Shown here: positions 1 through 10,214 of the stretch, piece by piece | Layout: every line of letters begins with the position of its first letter | Position numbering within the stretch: the stretch's first letter is position 1 | DNA from: Linderina pennispora | Taxonomy: Eukaryota; Kickxellomycota; Kickxellomycetes; Kickxellales; Kickxellaceae | Length of the DNA: 26,658 nucleotides | Direction of reading: 5' to 3' | NCBI RefSeq assembly: GCF_002104995.1 | Contig: NW_024468387.1 | Coordinates: 1-26,658, forward strand | Notes under the pieces: generated by a model | The model's input: the letters and a program-made list of their open reading frames with translations, nothing else | What the model was told of the DNA's origin: nothing | Database searches by the model: none | Made by a program: the position numbers and the translations under genes

Positions 1-2346
1 ATTCTGCGCAAGCAAAAGTTTGGCCGTCTGATCATGACCTCGTCGGCGGCCGGCATCTACGGCAACTTTGGCCAGGCCAACTACTCGGCGGCCAAGCAGG
101 CACTTGTTGGGTTCAGCAATCGCTGGCATATGAGGGCCACAAGTACAATATCACCAGCAATACCATTGCCCCGCTGGCGGCCTCGCGCATGACTGCGACG
201 GTGATGCCGCAGGAGATCTTGGAGGCGCTGAAGCCCGAGTTTATTGCGCCTTTGGTCGGCTTCCTGACCCACGAGACTACCAAGCAGTCAGGCGGTCTGT
301 ATGAGATTGGCGCCGGTAAGATCACCGCGCACCGCTGGCAGGCCACGAGGGCGTGGTGTTCAAGGCTGACCAGTCGTTCACCCCGGCGGCCGTCAAGCAG
401 CGGTTCCAGGAGATCGACGATTTCGACAACTCGCCGGTCTACTACCCGAGCTCCATGAAGGACAACGACTGGCTGGGCAAGCTGGAGATCGCCAAGGGCC
501 TGGCTGCCAACGCCAAGGGCGATGAGCTGCGCTACGACGGCCAGGTCGCCGTGGTCACCGGCGCTGGCAACGGCTGGGCCGCGCGTACGCCAAAATGTTC
601 GCCATTTTGGCGCCAAGGTCGTGGTCAACGATCTGGGCTTCGTCGAGCAGAACGGCAACAAGGTCCGTGCGGCCGATCTGGTCGTGGCCGACATCAAGAG
701 CGCTGGCGGCGAGGCTGTCGCCAACTACGACTCGGTGGAGGATGGCGACAAGGTGGTGGCCACGGCCATTGAGGCGTTTGGGCGGATCGACATTCTGGTC
801 AACAACGCCGGCATTCTGCGCGACAAGGCGTTCGTCAACGCAACCCCGCAGGACTGGGACCTGGTGTACCGCGTGCATCTGCGCGGCACCTACAAGGTCA
901 CCAAGGCCGCATGGCCATACATGGTCAAGCAAAAGTCCGGCTCCATCATCAACACCAACTCATCGGTGGGCATCTTCGGCAACTTCGGCCAGACCAACTA
1001 CTCTGCGGCCAAGGCTGGCATCCAGGGCTTCACCAACACTCTGGCCATTGAGGGCGCCAAGTACGGCATCCGCGCCAACGCCGTCGCTCCCAACGCCGGC
1101 ACTGCTATGACCGCCACCATCATGCCCGCCGAGGTCGTCGAGATGCTCAAGCCCGAATACGTCGCTCCCCTGGTCGGCTTCCTGGCGCACAAGGACACCG
1201 AGGCTACCGGCAAATTGTTCCAGGTTGGCTCGTGCTGGATTTCTGAGATCCGCCGCCAGCGCTCCGGTGGCGTCGGCTTCCCGCTGACCAAGCCGATCAC
1301 CCCTGAGGCTATTGCCGGCAAGTGGAAGAAGATTGTCAACTTTGACGACGGCAAGGCCCACCATGTGGCCAACACCCGCCAGAGCTCCGCCGAACTACTG
1401 GAGAATGCCTCCAACACCGAGGAGGAGGGCTCAGTTGATCTCGAGGCTGCCTATTCCGCTATTGGCAAGCCCGAGAACTTTGACTACACCAAGCGCGACG
1501 TGATTCTGTACGCCCTGGGCATCGGCGCCAAGCGCACCGACCTGCCGCTGGTGTACGAGCATGCCGACAACTTCCAGACCTTCCCGACCTACGCTGTGAT
1601 CCCGGCCTTCTTCACCCGCCTGGACATCACCGAGTTTTTGCCTGAGTTCAACCCGATGATGCTTCTGCACGGCGAGCAGTACATTGAGGTTTTCAACCCC
1701 CTGCCCACCGAGGGCCGTCTTGTGTGCACGTCGCAGCTGGTCGATATCCAGGACAAGGGCAAGGGCCTGACCTGCACCGCACGCCTGACCATGAAGGACA
1801 GCGCAACAACGTCCTGGCCATCTCCGAGTCCACCTCGTTCATCCGCGGCATCGGCGGCTTCTCCAAGAAGCCCGGTTTCGAGCCCCGTCAAGGGTCCTGA
1901 GCGGCCCCAGGCCGCCTTGGCCCGCCAAACACCAAGCCGGCACGCGCCCCCGACGCCCAGCTGTCGCAGAAGACCTCCGAGGAGCAGGCTGCCCATTTTA
2001 CCGTCTGTCGGGGCGACTACAACCCCTTGCATATTGACGCCGAGATGTCCAAGCTCGGCGGCCTTCAAGACCCCGATTCTCCACGGCCTGTGCACCTTTG
2101 GTCATGCCGCGCGCCATGTCGTCGAATTGGCTGGCGTCGACCGCGTCAAAGCTGAAGAACGTCAAGGCCAGGTTCTCCGCTCCGGTTATTCCTGGCGAGA
2201 CCCTCGAGACTAGCGTCTGGGCGGATAAGGATCCGAAGAAGGTTCTGTTCCAGGTCCGTGTGGTCGAGCGTGATGTTGTCGCCATCAGCAATGCTGCCGC
2301 TGAGTTCTCAGTGCCGGTTACTATTGCTAAGCAGTCCAAGCTGTAA
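1..2346 (+). CDS. FOX2: Peroxisomal multifunctional enzyme type 2 (FOX2/MFE-2), 5' partial, frameshifted
   Basis: This enzyme performs the second and third steps of peroxisomal beta-oxidation: hydration of 2-enoyl-CoA to (R)-3-hydroxyacyl-CoA, then NAD-linked oxidation to 3-ketoacyl-CoA. Seen in order: the end of SDR domain A (about 1-520) with the Ser/Tyr/Lys active site in [10 protein letters not shown] and NYSAAK; a complete SDR domain B (about 540-1250) with a VTGAG nucleotide loop, NNAGIL and a second NSSVGIFG...NYSAAK; and a hydratase-2 domain (about 1450-2346) with the [13 protein letters not shown] signature. The protein ends SKL-stop, a canonical PTS1. There is no SCP2 domain, as is usual in fungi. 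Roughly 140 N-terminal residues lie outside the window. The reading frame is broken by one-base shifts near 120, 340, 577, 606, 1800, 1893, 1913, 1985-2015, 2060 and 2145, yet similarity continues across each, so sequence error is likelier than pseudogenisation. Confidence 0.93.
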
Positions 2347-3106
2347 AGAAGCCTTTTTTAGTTTAATTCCATTTCTATTTCATGTTTCCCCAAGGGACGT
2401 GATTTGCTCTAAGCATGATTCAAAGTGCCACCCATGTAGCATGCTTGGTATCTATTGCGATATACTCTTTCGCAGTAACCTGGAGGGAATGTTCATTCAT
2501 AATTATGCGCCTGGCTAAAGTTCATTTCCCGCCTTTTCTCCTCTGGCGAAGTGGATTCGAGCTTTATAGGATAGACTGTCTACAAAAATGCAGAGCTCAT
2601 AGTACCTGATATTACAATTAGCTAGTTTTAATCATTATTCTCTATTTTTCCTCCATATTAGCCACATCATCCGGTCCTGGATAGAACTCTTGCTTCTCTT
2701 TCTAATATCTTTCTGCTTAGTACTTTTACACACTCTTTCATACCTTTTAAATATATTTCTCTTCAAGCGTTTCAGTCCACTCTTCACTAAAGCTATAAAG
2801 CACGTAATTTTCTAACATTTTGCTGCTCTGGGATACATATAGAGAGGATGAACATTTACTTTTATTACAGAAAAAGAGATGCTGTGCATGTTGCGAAAGT
2901 CATGAATTCTACCTGAGCATTGTGATTTGTATACTATGCTATTTGAAGTCATCATTCCCAGTGTTCAGGATGGGCTTATGTCTATATACATATATTGATA
3001 GATTAACCCAAGCGGCACTGGTCTCGGGTATTCAGGAGTAGCTGCGCGAGAGTCATAGATGGCGCCATAAACCAGCGGCGAATACTTGAAATGATCATAG
3101 GAATCG
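2347..3106. other. AT-rich intergenic spacer
   Basis: This is about 760 bases between the FOX2 stop codon and the end of the minus-strand F-box relic. It is clearly more AT-rich than the coding DNA and has many T-runs just after FOX2 that could serve in 3'-end formation. The open frames here are short and have no recognisable motif. I see no tRNA, repeat or conserved element. Confidence 0.6.
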
Positions 3107-3979
3107 CTATATACTCCGCACAATTAGAAATCCTGGGGCTAGCTCAGCTGTGGAGACACCGGGCCAGCATTTTTTGTCAAGCACAAACAGGGCTCCGGTA
3201 AGACCATCTAAAACCATTAATTTCAGCTTCGGGAAACCGTCAGATCTAGCAACACAGATAGTGAGACCCTGTGGGGGGTAAACTTGATCCACAAGCCGTT
3301 CGCTATGATATCGCGTACATGATGAGATTGGAGCTGGGCCGCAGAGAACTCAGGGAACAAATTGACAGCACCAGCAGCAACTGCAGGCATGGCCAAGCTG
3401 GTAATTGTTCAATGCGGGAGACTAGAAAGTGGGTAGCTATATTTACTGTAGAAGAGTCGCCAATCAGTGGTGGGTGGTCTATCACGATCAGACAGGCCAG
3501 ACACCTGCCAATATACTGGACGAATTCCAAAGAAAGGTCGGTGCCCGCTGCCCAACCCAAGATGCTATCTATCGATTCAACAAACCTACACTCACAGACT
3601 CCAGTCCATACATCCTGCTTCAGCCAGATCTCATTCATAGCTGTAAGTAGGGGTGCCAACAAAGCCAGGGCACTGTTCTCGACAACTATATGCCTTGTAC
3701 TCTGCTTCACACTGTTGCAACCAATGTATTTTTGTGGGATATCAACCTGCTGGAGCCATGGCCGACAACATCGAAAATCACCACCTGGTTGAAATTCCAG
3801 CAGGAGCACGTCGTAGAGTGCGGGTCGGACCCACGAGTGCCATTTCTTGCATACAGTGACCGGGGCTGCTAGCTCCCAGCACTCCCCATGCCACGACACC
3901 CTTCTGTCACTAAGGTGGGATAGATGATGCGGATGATGCGCCTCATTATATGGCCATTGGCAAGATTGGGTAGGTCCAT
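3107..3979 (-). pseudogene. F-box-like protein relic, frameshifted
   Basis: Read on the minus strand, the best start is the ATG at 3979 (MDLPNLANGHIMRRIIRI), which resembles the LP..I..RI opening of an F-box. A one-base shift near 3880 leads into CWELAAPVTVCKKWHS and ALYDVLLLEF, the VCK.W..(A/V).P.LY pattern that ends many fungal F-box-like domains. The frame then runs to a stop at 3303. A second shift near 3300 gives GFPKLKLMVLDGLTGAL, a leucine-rich stretch like those in F-box/LRR tails, ending at 3107. The total of about 290 residues is half the length of the intact F-box-like protein at 10215-11957. It may be a decayed, truncated paralogue or a real gene with sequence errors. The plus-strand open frames in the same interval look like its antisense shadow. 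Confidence 0.4.
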
Positions 3980-4074
3980 GGACAACCAATGTAAATGTAC
4001 TAACGTGGATTTGTGTGTGAAGTTGAGAAGATATGTGGTTTGTAAACGGCGTAGCATTCGTTTTATGTCACTTG

Positions 4075-6919
4075 CTAGTGAGGGGCTCTTGACAGATTCT
4101 TGATGTTCTCAGAGAACTGTGCGCACTCTGCAAGCCTCTGCCCCATCGCCTCTGTCTTCCTCAAAAGCTCCGCGTTCTCAGCGCGCTCTTTCTCTATGGC
4201 TGCCTCCAACTCACGTACTCTGCGTATGGACTCATCGAGGGTAGTCTCCAACTTGCTGATATTCTCAGTCATACCCTGCGTCCTGTCTTCCCATGCCTGC
4301 TGTTTCCTGTCAAACATGCGCTGCATCTCCTGTTGCGCCTCGGTCATTTGCAAAATCTGCTGGCGGGTCTCAATGCCGACCCGCTCGCTGCTGTCGAGAG
4401 TCTCGCGAGTCTTGATACACTCCTGCTTCCACTCGTTGCAGTCCGCCTGTGATTTGGCAAAGGAGCTTTGCATTTCAGCCAGCCTGCGCTGCAGCGCCTG
4501 CTGGTCGTTGACCAGCTCATCGATGCTTTGTTGTTTGGCGTTGAGCTCATGGAAAAGTCGCTGGTTCTCCTGGTGCTTTAAATCCAGGTCGTAGCGCAGC
4601 TCGGCAACTTCTTCTTCGGCATCCTGCAGATCCTCGCTCACCTGGTGCAGCTGCTGCTCGAATGCCAGCTTGGTACTGGCTATTTGCGTTGCGTGGCCTT
4701 GCTGCATCTGGTTCAGTATAGAAATGCTTTGCGACAGAACACTCGCTCCACCTTGAGTGGGCATCACTTGGCTCTGCAGATGCCGGATCGTGCGGTGCAA
4801 TGGGAGCAGCTGGGCATGCGCGAGCTGTGCGCTTTGGAGAATACTCAGCGCCAGTTCACACTCGGTTGCCCGCGCCCACTGTCGCAGCAAAACCATGCGT
4901 AAAAGCGAATCGCTGTCTCCATTGTCCTCTGGCTCGCACACTTCCATATCCTCGGCCTCCTGAAGACCGTTAGCGGCGCGCATCTCGGTAATATCGATTG
5001 CAGCATCGGCACGGATGGGCGCAGTGCCGCTGGGCGTGGGTGACTTTGACGGATGTGGTGATGTGGAAGGGGTGGCTACATGTGCAGGTATCGAGTCGGT
5101 AGTGGTCGACCGTGCACGCACAAATATCTCCTGGATGTCCCGAAACATCGCCGAGCTTGACCCTTGAGCACTCCGCGCCCACAGCTGGACGCCCGATGCA
5201 GCCAGCCAGCTCATCCAGGCATCGGCAAACACCAGGTTTCCCTTGGCTACCTGGCCAACCATGTCAATGACAGGCTGAATGGCCCAATAATAAACCAGAA
5301 TCGAGTACTGGTACCTGACGCTAGCCTTGTCAACCCGGGATGGTGTATCGGCAAACTCTGCCAACAATTTCTCTGAGCCGTTGGTACTAGGCGAGCGTTG
5401 AATGGCGAATGGGTCAAGTGGCTCGCCTGAAGCAGCCAGCGGCAGCAAAATACCGACTGCCTGGCTTGCGACCTGTACCAGATCCTTGGGCCACAGCTCA
5501 AACTCCTTCAGCCGGTGGTTGCTTAGCACAGCAACGATAAATCCAGCCACTAAAGAGCGTGACTCTTGGTCACAGTTGACAAACCACCCACAGCCGCGTT
5601 CGTCACCAGCTACACGCGGCCATGGAACGCCCTCCAACGCTGCCATGCTAGACGATTGCGGAACCGTGTATGCAGCGTCCTCAATGCCCGACAGAATGAT
5701 GTCAAATATATCGGCGACCACAGCGACTGTGGTGGTACTCTTTGGCTCGTCATCGCTAGGTGGCTGCGGCATCGTCAGGCCGTTGACTAGCGGCGAGCCA
5801 GCGCCAGCAGGAGCAGCGAGAATCGGGTTTACTATGCGTAGCAGCGGGAACATGTAGCGGCGGTCGAGTCTAGCCAGCAGTGCCACGTGCTCGAGCGCCC
5901 CAGCCAGTCTAGCCGACTGGAAGAACCGCTCAGCGGCATTGCTCACAACAACCACCCTCACCAAGCCTGCAATAGCACCAAGAACCCGCAGATCCTCATC
6001 GACAGTAAGCGAGTTCTCAGCACCCTTGCAGTTTAGGCACAGGTCTGCCACCAGAACCAGCGTGCGGTCAATATGTGAATCGTCAAACAGCTTGGGACCA
6101 AGGCTCTCTGCGATAATCGTCAGTGGCGAGGGTGTTGTGCCATACGAATGCAGCAGTATCTGTGTCAGGATATGGAGCGCAGGTGCAGTGACCGAGGGCG
6201 ACGGGGTACTCAGCAGTTTGATGATATGGCGGTTGAAGCGGCGCAGAGCGGGATTCGCGGTCATTGCGGCCAGGGAATCGTCAGGGTATTGTCCAAGCAG
6301 CTCAGCCAGCAGGCAGAGCAGCGGCACAGTTCTCTCCTGAGTAGCCTCGGTGGACTCGAGCGTCCGAGCAACAATGGCGTCGACCAGATCACTAATCCCC
6401 TTTGGCTGGGCTGAGCTGGTGGCCAGCAGCAGGCGAGTGCACTATACAAAAGTGACCATGAACTGAGTGAGCACAGACATCCTAAACTACCTAGGCCGGC
6501 TTTGCGGTTTTTGATACTTACGCTGTCTATGGCCGCGGGATTGCCGTGCACTAGACTTTTCAGCTTCTGCACGACAGCATTGCTGAGGGCGGATATTTCC
6601 GTATCAGGTAGCCACCTAGCCAGCACAATTTCCCTCAGGACATCTGCATGCAAAGGCTCCATGGCCATTGTCTCTGCGAGAGCTGTGGGAAGCGCATGCT
6701 GGAAAATGAGCCGGCCGGGGCACTCCTGGGGTCCCGAGTCAAACTGGTTTGCGAAATAAATGACACTGCTGTCAGATATGCGGGCGGCAGGAGACGCAGG
6801 TAGCCGCGCGCGTCGGGGCTGCTAGCGTACAGCGAGCAGAGGGTGTCCAAGGACGATGGCTGCAAGACATGTATCAGCTCTGAAAGTGAGTCGGCCGGCG
6901 CTGCTGTTTGCTGGACCAT
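4075..6919 (-). CDS. ARM-repeat plus coiled-coil protein, CIP2A-like
   Basis: The gene starts at the ATG at 6919 (MVQQTAAPADSL). Exon 1 ends at 6522, an 80-bp intron (6521-6442, donor GTAAGT, acceptor TATAG) follows, and exon 2 runs from 6441 to the stop at 4075. The product is about 920 residues. The first two thirds is alpha-helical and leucine-rich like armadillo repeats; the last about 270 residues (from QSISILNQMQQ) is one long charged coiled coil. Human CIP2A, an inhibitor of PP2A, has the same order and a similar length (about 905). One ARM segment aligns with CIP2A as I remember it: P.L.LLA.L, then F.R..I.LL...S..V...AL.IL about 20 residues later. Function is therefore a proposal; the tether Uso1/p115 has a similar layout and is the main alternative. 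A one-base shift near 6790 is needed to join LRLLPP to RISDSSVIYFANQ. Confidence 0.75.
6442..6521 (-). other. Spliceosomal intron in the CIP2A-like gene
   Basis: On the minus strand the donor is GTAAGT directly after the codon for the last Ser of NPAAIDS, and the acceptor is TATAG before the codons for CTRLLLATSS. Both flanking exons keep an open, protein-like frame, and the intron is in phase 0. Confidence 0.8.
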
Positions 6920-7292
6920 CCTGACCGAGACTGGGCTGATGTAGATGGTGTTTCGGGCAGAGTCCTCGTCGGAGCGGTGTATGGTACAGTAAAGAACTGA
7001 AGAGTGCAGAGGAGAGAACGGCAGCGACCAGCAAGTCGCTGCGCCAAGTCGGCTTCTACACTGTTTACTGAATGATCAAGAAACGGGCAGCGCTCGGATC
7101 AAGCTGAGTCACGTGCGATTCTCGGAAAAAGAGCAGGTGAGCCCTGATCCCCCTGCCTCACGCTTGGGCAGCAGGCTGTTTAAAATAATTCCACCACTTC
7201 CTTTCTCTAAATTTTCCAGCAGGTCCTCTCTGCAACTCCTACTTTCCTTTCTTTCGACTCTATCGATTCAGACATTAAAGCTACTGTTCATA
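6920..7292. promoter_or_regulatory. Shared divergent promoter, CIP2A-like gene and endosulfine
   Basis: The 373 bases separate two divergent start codons (6919 minus, 7293 plus) and must hold both promoters. Visible elements are a composite TGAGTCACGTG at 7105-7115, in which a Gcn4/AP-1-type site overlaps a CACGTG E-box, and a TATA-like TTTAAAATAA at 7179-7188, about 110 bases before the endosulfine ATG. Pyrimidine-rich sequence follows up to the ATG. Binding by particular factors is inference. Confidence 0.55.
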
Positions 7293-7915
7293 ATGCTTCC
7301 GGCGAAGGCGCAGAAAATCGATTTCAGCGTAAGTAGGCGGACAATTGACATTGGGCAAGTGATGGGTAAAGCGGGTGCTGACGTTGTACTAATGTATTCT
7401 GGGCTCTGTTAGAAGCTGACGGACGAGGAGAAGGCCCAGCTCCGCAAGTATGGACGGCTGCCGACAAACAAGAACGTGCTCACGCAGCGTGTAAAGGTAA
7501 GGCCGGGAAGATAGACGTAAAGCAGATGTGTGGTGGGGGCTATATGGCGTACTGCTCAAAAGAAAAAAGAGGGGGTTTAATGTAGGAGCGCAAATACTTT
7601 GACAGCGGAGACTACGCGCTGTCCAAGGCTGGCAAGACAGAGCAGACGGTGGGCGAGAAGCACCCATCGCCCGAGTCGATCCCGCACCACCCGACGATGA
7701 CGGGTCCGCCGCCCATGGGGATGTCGCCGTCCGCCACAGTGACGATCCCGGCCATCAACACGTCGCAGCCCAACCCGCTGCTGAGCCCTTCCGGACTGTC
7801 GCCGCCGGCCGAGCACCACCACCCGCTGGGCCTCGGCGAGCACCCGCCTGGCCGTCCGTCGTTTGAGCGCCGCGTGTCGCAGCCATCGGGGCTCCAATAC
7901 CGCACAAAGGAGTAA
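7293..7915 (+). CDS. IGO1: Endosulfine / ARPP-19 family PP2A inhibitor (Igo1-like)
   Basis: Three exons (7293-7328, 7413-7496, 7586-7915) encode 149 residues. Intron 1 has donor GTAAGT and a TACTAAT branch site at 7387-7393; intron 2 has donor GTAAGG and acceptor TGTAG. The conserved core is LTDEEKAQLRKYGRLP followed by FDSGDYALSK. Ser47 in FDSGDY is the residue that Greatwall/Rim15 kinase phosphorylates in this family. The phosphoprotein inhibits PP2A-B55, promoting mitotic entry in animals and quiescence and mRNA protection in yeast. After about residue 60 the tail is low-complexity, rich in Pro, Ser and His, and probably disordered. The gene is divergent from the CIP2A-like gene and convergent with the ITFG1-like gene, with 97 bases between the stop codons. 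Confidence 0.93.
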
Positions 7916-8012
7916 ACCATTTCGCACTTTATCTCCCAGTATTTGTAACCTCAGCCTTTTTTCTACCCTCTCTCTAGCCGACGTTTCGAAAAAAAAATAC
8001 CATCTCTTGGTC

Positions 8013-9890
8013 TCACAACGCGTCAAAGTTGATCGAGTGCAGAGCGCGCTGCTTTTCGCGCTGGTCGGCACGGCGCTCCATGGTGTTGAGGGCAAAGACG
8101 GCGATGCCCAGCAGAGCCATCGACGACAGGAGCGTGGCCAGAATATACGGGGTTGACTCGGAGCGGTTCATGTACAGCTCCAGGCGCCAGTCGCTGGTGG
8201 TGTTATAGGGAAACACCACAACCTGCGAGTTCGGGATCAGGCCCTCGAACGACCTAGCCCTGGTGCCCAGCTGCGCGGTCGAGCCGACAGAAAAGTCCTC
8301 GATGTAGTTGTTGGTGCGGCCCAGACCAATCATCGAGTACGGCGTCGACAGCGCCCGGTACGCCGTCTGCGGCACCTGCGGCGACTGCGCGACGTGCTTT
8401 TTGCCTGAATCGCTCACCAGCAAATACTTGAATGACGCCCCCGGCAGAATGCCTGCATGCGAGCGAGTGTGCTGGTCAGCCGGACACACCACAGCCTTGA
8501 TGAAGAAGGCGTCGGTGAAGAAGTTGTTGTATATGGCAGTAATGCGCTTGCTGCCGCTCGCATCCACCAGAGCCACCAGCATGTCCACGGTGCCGCTCTC
8601 GTCAATGTCGAAAAACGCAATGTCCTGTGGCCTCCCCAGCCCCTCCAGCACCTGCACGCCAGCCGTGACTGCCACAAACGAGCGCTCGTCGCGCGGCGCT
8701 GTGCAGTCGGTGCATTTGATCGACTTGAGCATACGCACGTGCGTTGATTTCTTGCTGCTCGACGTCACCACCGCCATGTCCGGGAACCCGTCCAGGTTGA
8801 AGTCGGCGATCTTCACCGCCGGCGGCGCCTGGCCATCAAATTTCTCCATGTCTTTCAGCAGCACTTCACCGGGCCAAAGCTTGTCGATATCGATGACCTT
8901 GGCATCGCTGAGCGAAAACGAGAACTGCGGGTCGGCCTCGCAGATGCCGTGGTACTTGCGGCACTCGCCACTCTTGCGCTCACCCACGCACAGCGGGCGC
9001 TGTGTATTGAACAGCACGTAGATCTGGCTTTTGCCCGGAATTGGGATCACCAAGTCGAGGCTGCCGTCGGCGTTGATATCGGCAAAGCTCACGGGCCCGG
9101 AATTGGTTGGCAGCTTGCCGGTCTGCGAGTACACGAAGCCTGCGGCGGAGTTGGTCCAGATCTGGTACTCCTCGTTGCCAGCACATACAATAAACAGGTC
9201 CGCCAAGCAGTCGCCGTCCAGGTCCACGAACGCGCTCGAGTGCGGGCTTGCTGGCTGGCACATCTCCTGCGTGCCATCGCCAGGCACAAAGGCCGTCAAA
9301 TCATACATTTCAGTGCCGGGCTTTTGCGAGTTCTGCCACACCCATGTCTGCGGGCCCGTTGCATTTGTGCGCTGGTCCCACGACCGTCCCAGGAAGTCCA
9401 CACGGCCGTCGCCGTTATAGTCGAATGCAAATGGCAGTGCCTCGGTCGCGCTTGGCAGATCCACGGCGTCGTTGAACTTGGCGCCATCGCCCAAATACAC
9501 ACTCATAAAGGTCTCGCCGTTTGACGTCTGCTGCCCCTGCACCAGCAGGTCCAGGCGGCCGTCCATGTCAAAGTCGCCCGGCACCACATTGGTGATGGTG
9601 TGTGGTGTGGTGATGTCGGCCGCTGCCAGATGGCTGAACTCCTTGTTGCTGTTGTCCCACACCCATGTCTCGACTGTCTTCTGGTCGCTGCTGATCACAA
9701 ACAGGTCGGTGTGCCCGTCATTGTTGAAATCGCCAAATGCTGCTGGTGTCCCGCGCACGCTGTCAAGTCCAACTCTGACCTCGTACAGCTGGTCAAGCTT
9801 GAACCGGAACTTGCGTGCAGCCAGACCGTGTGTGCTGTGGAGCAATGCCAGCAGAGCGCTGAATTGGGCCCATCGCCGGAGCCAAACCAT
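8013..9890 (-). CDS. ITFG1: ITFG1/TIP-like FG-GAP repeat membrane protein
   Basis: An intact single exon encodes 625 residues (human ITFG1 is about 612). The N-terminus is a signal peptide (basic MVWLRRW, hydrophobic SALLALLH, probable cleavage near residues 20-25). The lumenal/extracellular part has FG-GAP beta-propeller blades with calcium-type loops at about residues 54 (DFNNDGHTD), 106 (DFDMDGRLD), 157 (DYNGDGRVD), 223 (DLDGDCLAD), 271 (DINADGSLD), 363 (DFNLDGFPD) and 428 (DIDESGTVD). The family hallmarks GLGRTNNYIE (about 522) and IPNSQVVVFPY (about 552) are present. A single membrane helix at about 583-602 is followed by a short basic cytosolic tail. It is a type I membrane protein of the secretory pathway or cell surface. 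The molecular role in fungi is not established. The fourth loop has Cys where Gly is usual. Confidence 0.92.
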   Translation of the reverse strand: MVWLRRWAQFSALLALLHSTHGLAARKFRFKLDQLYEVRVGLDSVRGTPAAFGDFNNDGHTDLFVISSDQKTVETWVWDNSNKEFSHLAAADITTPHTITNVVPGDFDMDGRLDLLVQGQQTSNGETFMSVYLGDGAKFNDAVDLPSATEALPFAFDYNGDGRVDFLGRSWDQRTNATGPQTWVWQNSQKPGTEMYDLTAFVPGDGTQEMCQPASPHSSAFVDLDGDCLADLFIVCAGNEEYQIWTNSAAGFVYSQTGKLPTNSGPVSFADINADGSLDLVIPIPGKSQIYVLFNTQRPLCVGERKSGECRKYHGICEADPQFSFSLSDAKVIDIDKLWPGEVLLKDMEKFDGQAPPAVKIADFNLDGFPDMAVVTSSSKKSTHVRMLKSIKCTDCTAPRDERSFVAVTAGVQVLEGLGRPQDIAFFDIDESGTVDMLVALVDASGSKRITAIYNNFFTDAFFIKAVVCPADQHTRSHAGILPGASFKYLLVSDSGKKHVAQSPQVPQTAYRALSTPYSMIGLGRTNNYIEDFSVGSTAQLGTRARSFEGLIPNSQVVVFPYNTTSDWRLELYMNRSESTPYILATLLSSMALLGIAVFALNTMERRADQREKQRALHSINFDAL

Positions 9891-10214
9891 GGTATTAAAT
9901 TATAGAAAAATGAAACAAGTACAGGAAAGTTGCAGTCTTTTTTGTCAAGGCTTGGCATATGCTTTTCATGCTTTTTCGTGCTTTTTTCCGCATCTGTCCC
10001 CGCATCCTGGACCATATGGCCATCTGAGCCTATTTTTGCAGGCTCAATGCTGCATTATTCCACCTGGATTCTAGAGCCTCTTTCTTCACTGGTCGCCATG
10101 GTCCCGCTCTGAAACATACGAGCCTCGAAAGAAAGGAACAGCGCGCCTGCTACTCGCCCTGCCCTCGCCCCCTTCATCCCTTGTCCAACTCCTCTACTCT
10201 ATTCCTAACAATAA
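9891..10214. promoter_or_regulatory. Divergent intergenic region, ITFG1-like gene and F-box gene
   Basis: These 324 bases separate the divergent starts at 9890 (minus) and 10215 (plus). The right half, before the F-box ATG, is pyrimidine-rich (CCCTCGCCCCC, CTCCTCTACTCTATTCC) and ends in ACAATAAATGG around the start codon. I see no clear TATA box for either gene and no small gene. Confidence 0.5.

Noticed and set aside
2540-2600. GGATTCGAGC near 2551 as a possible tRNA B-box.
   Set aside because: It does not fit GGTTCRANYCC, and no cloverleaf or A-box can be built upstream.
3271-3872. Plus-strand open frames (for example ILDEFQRKVGARCPTQDA) that look protein-like.
   Set aside because: They are antisense to the F-box-like relic, which has recognisable motifs; the plus-strand frames have none.
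8308-10112. Long plus-strand open frames of up to 237 codons opposite the ITFG1-like gene.
   Set aside because: They are shadows of a high-GC coding region and lack domains, while the minus strand is a complete, well-conserved protein.
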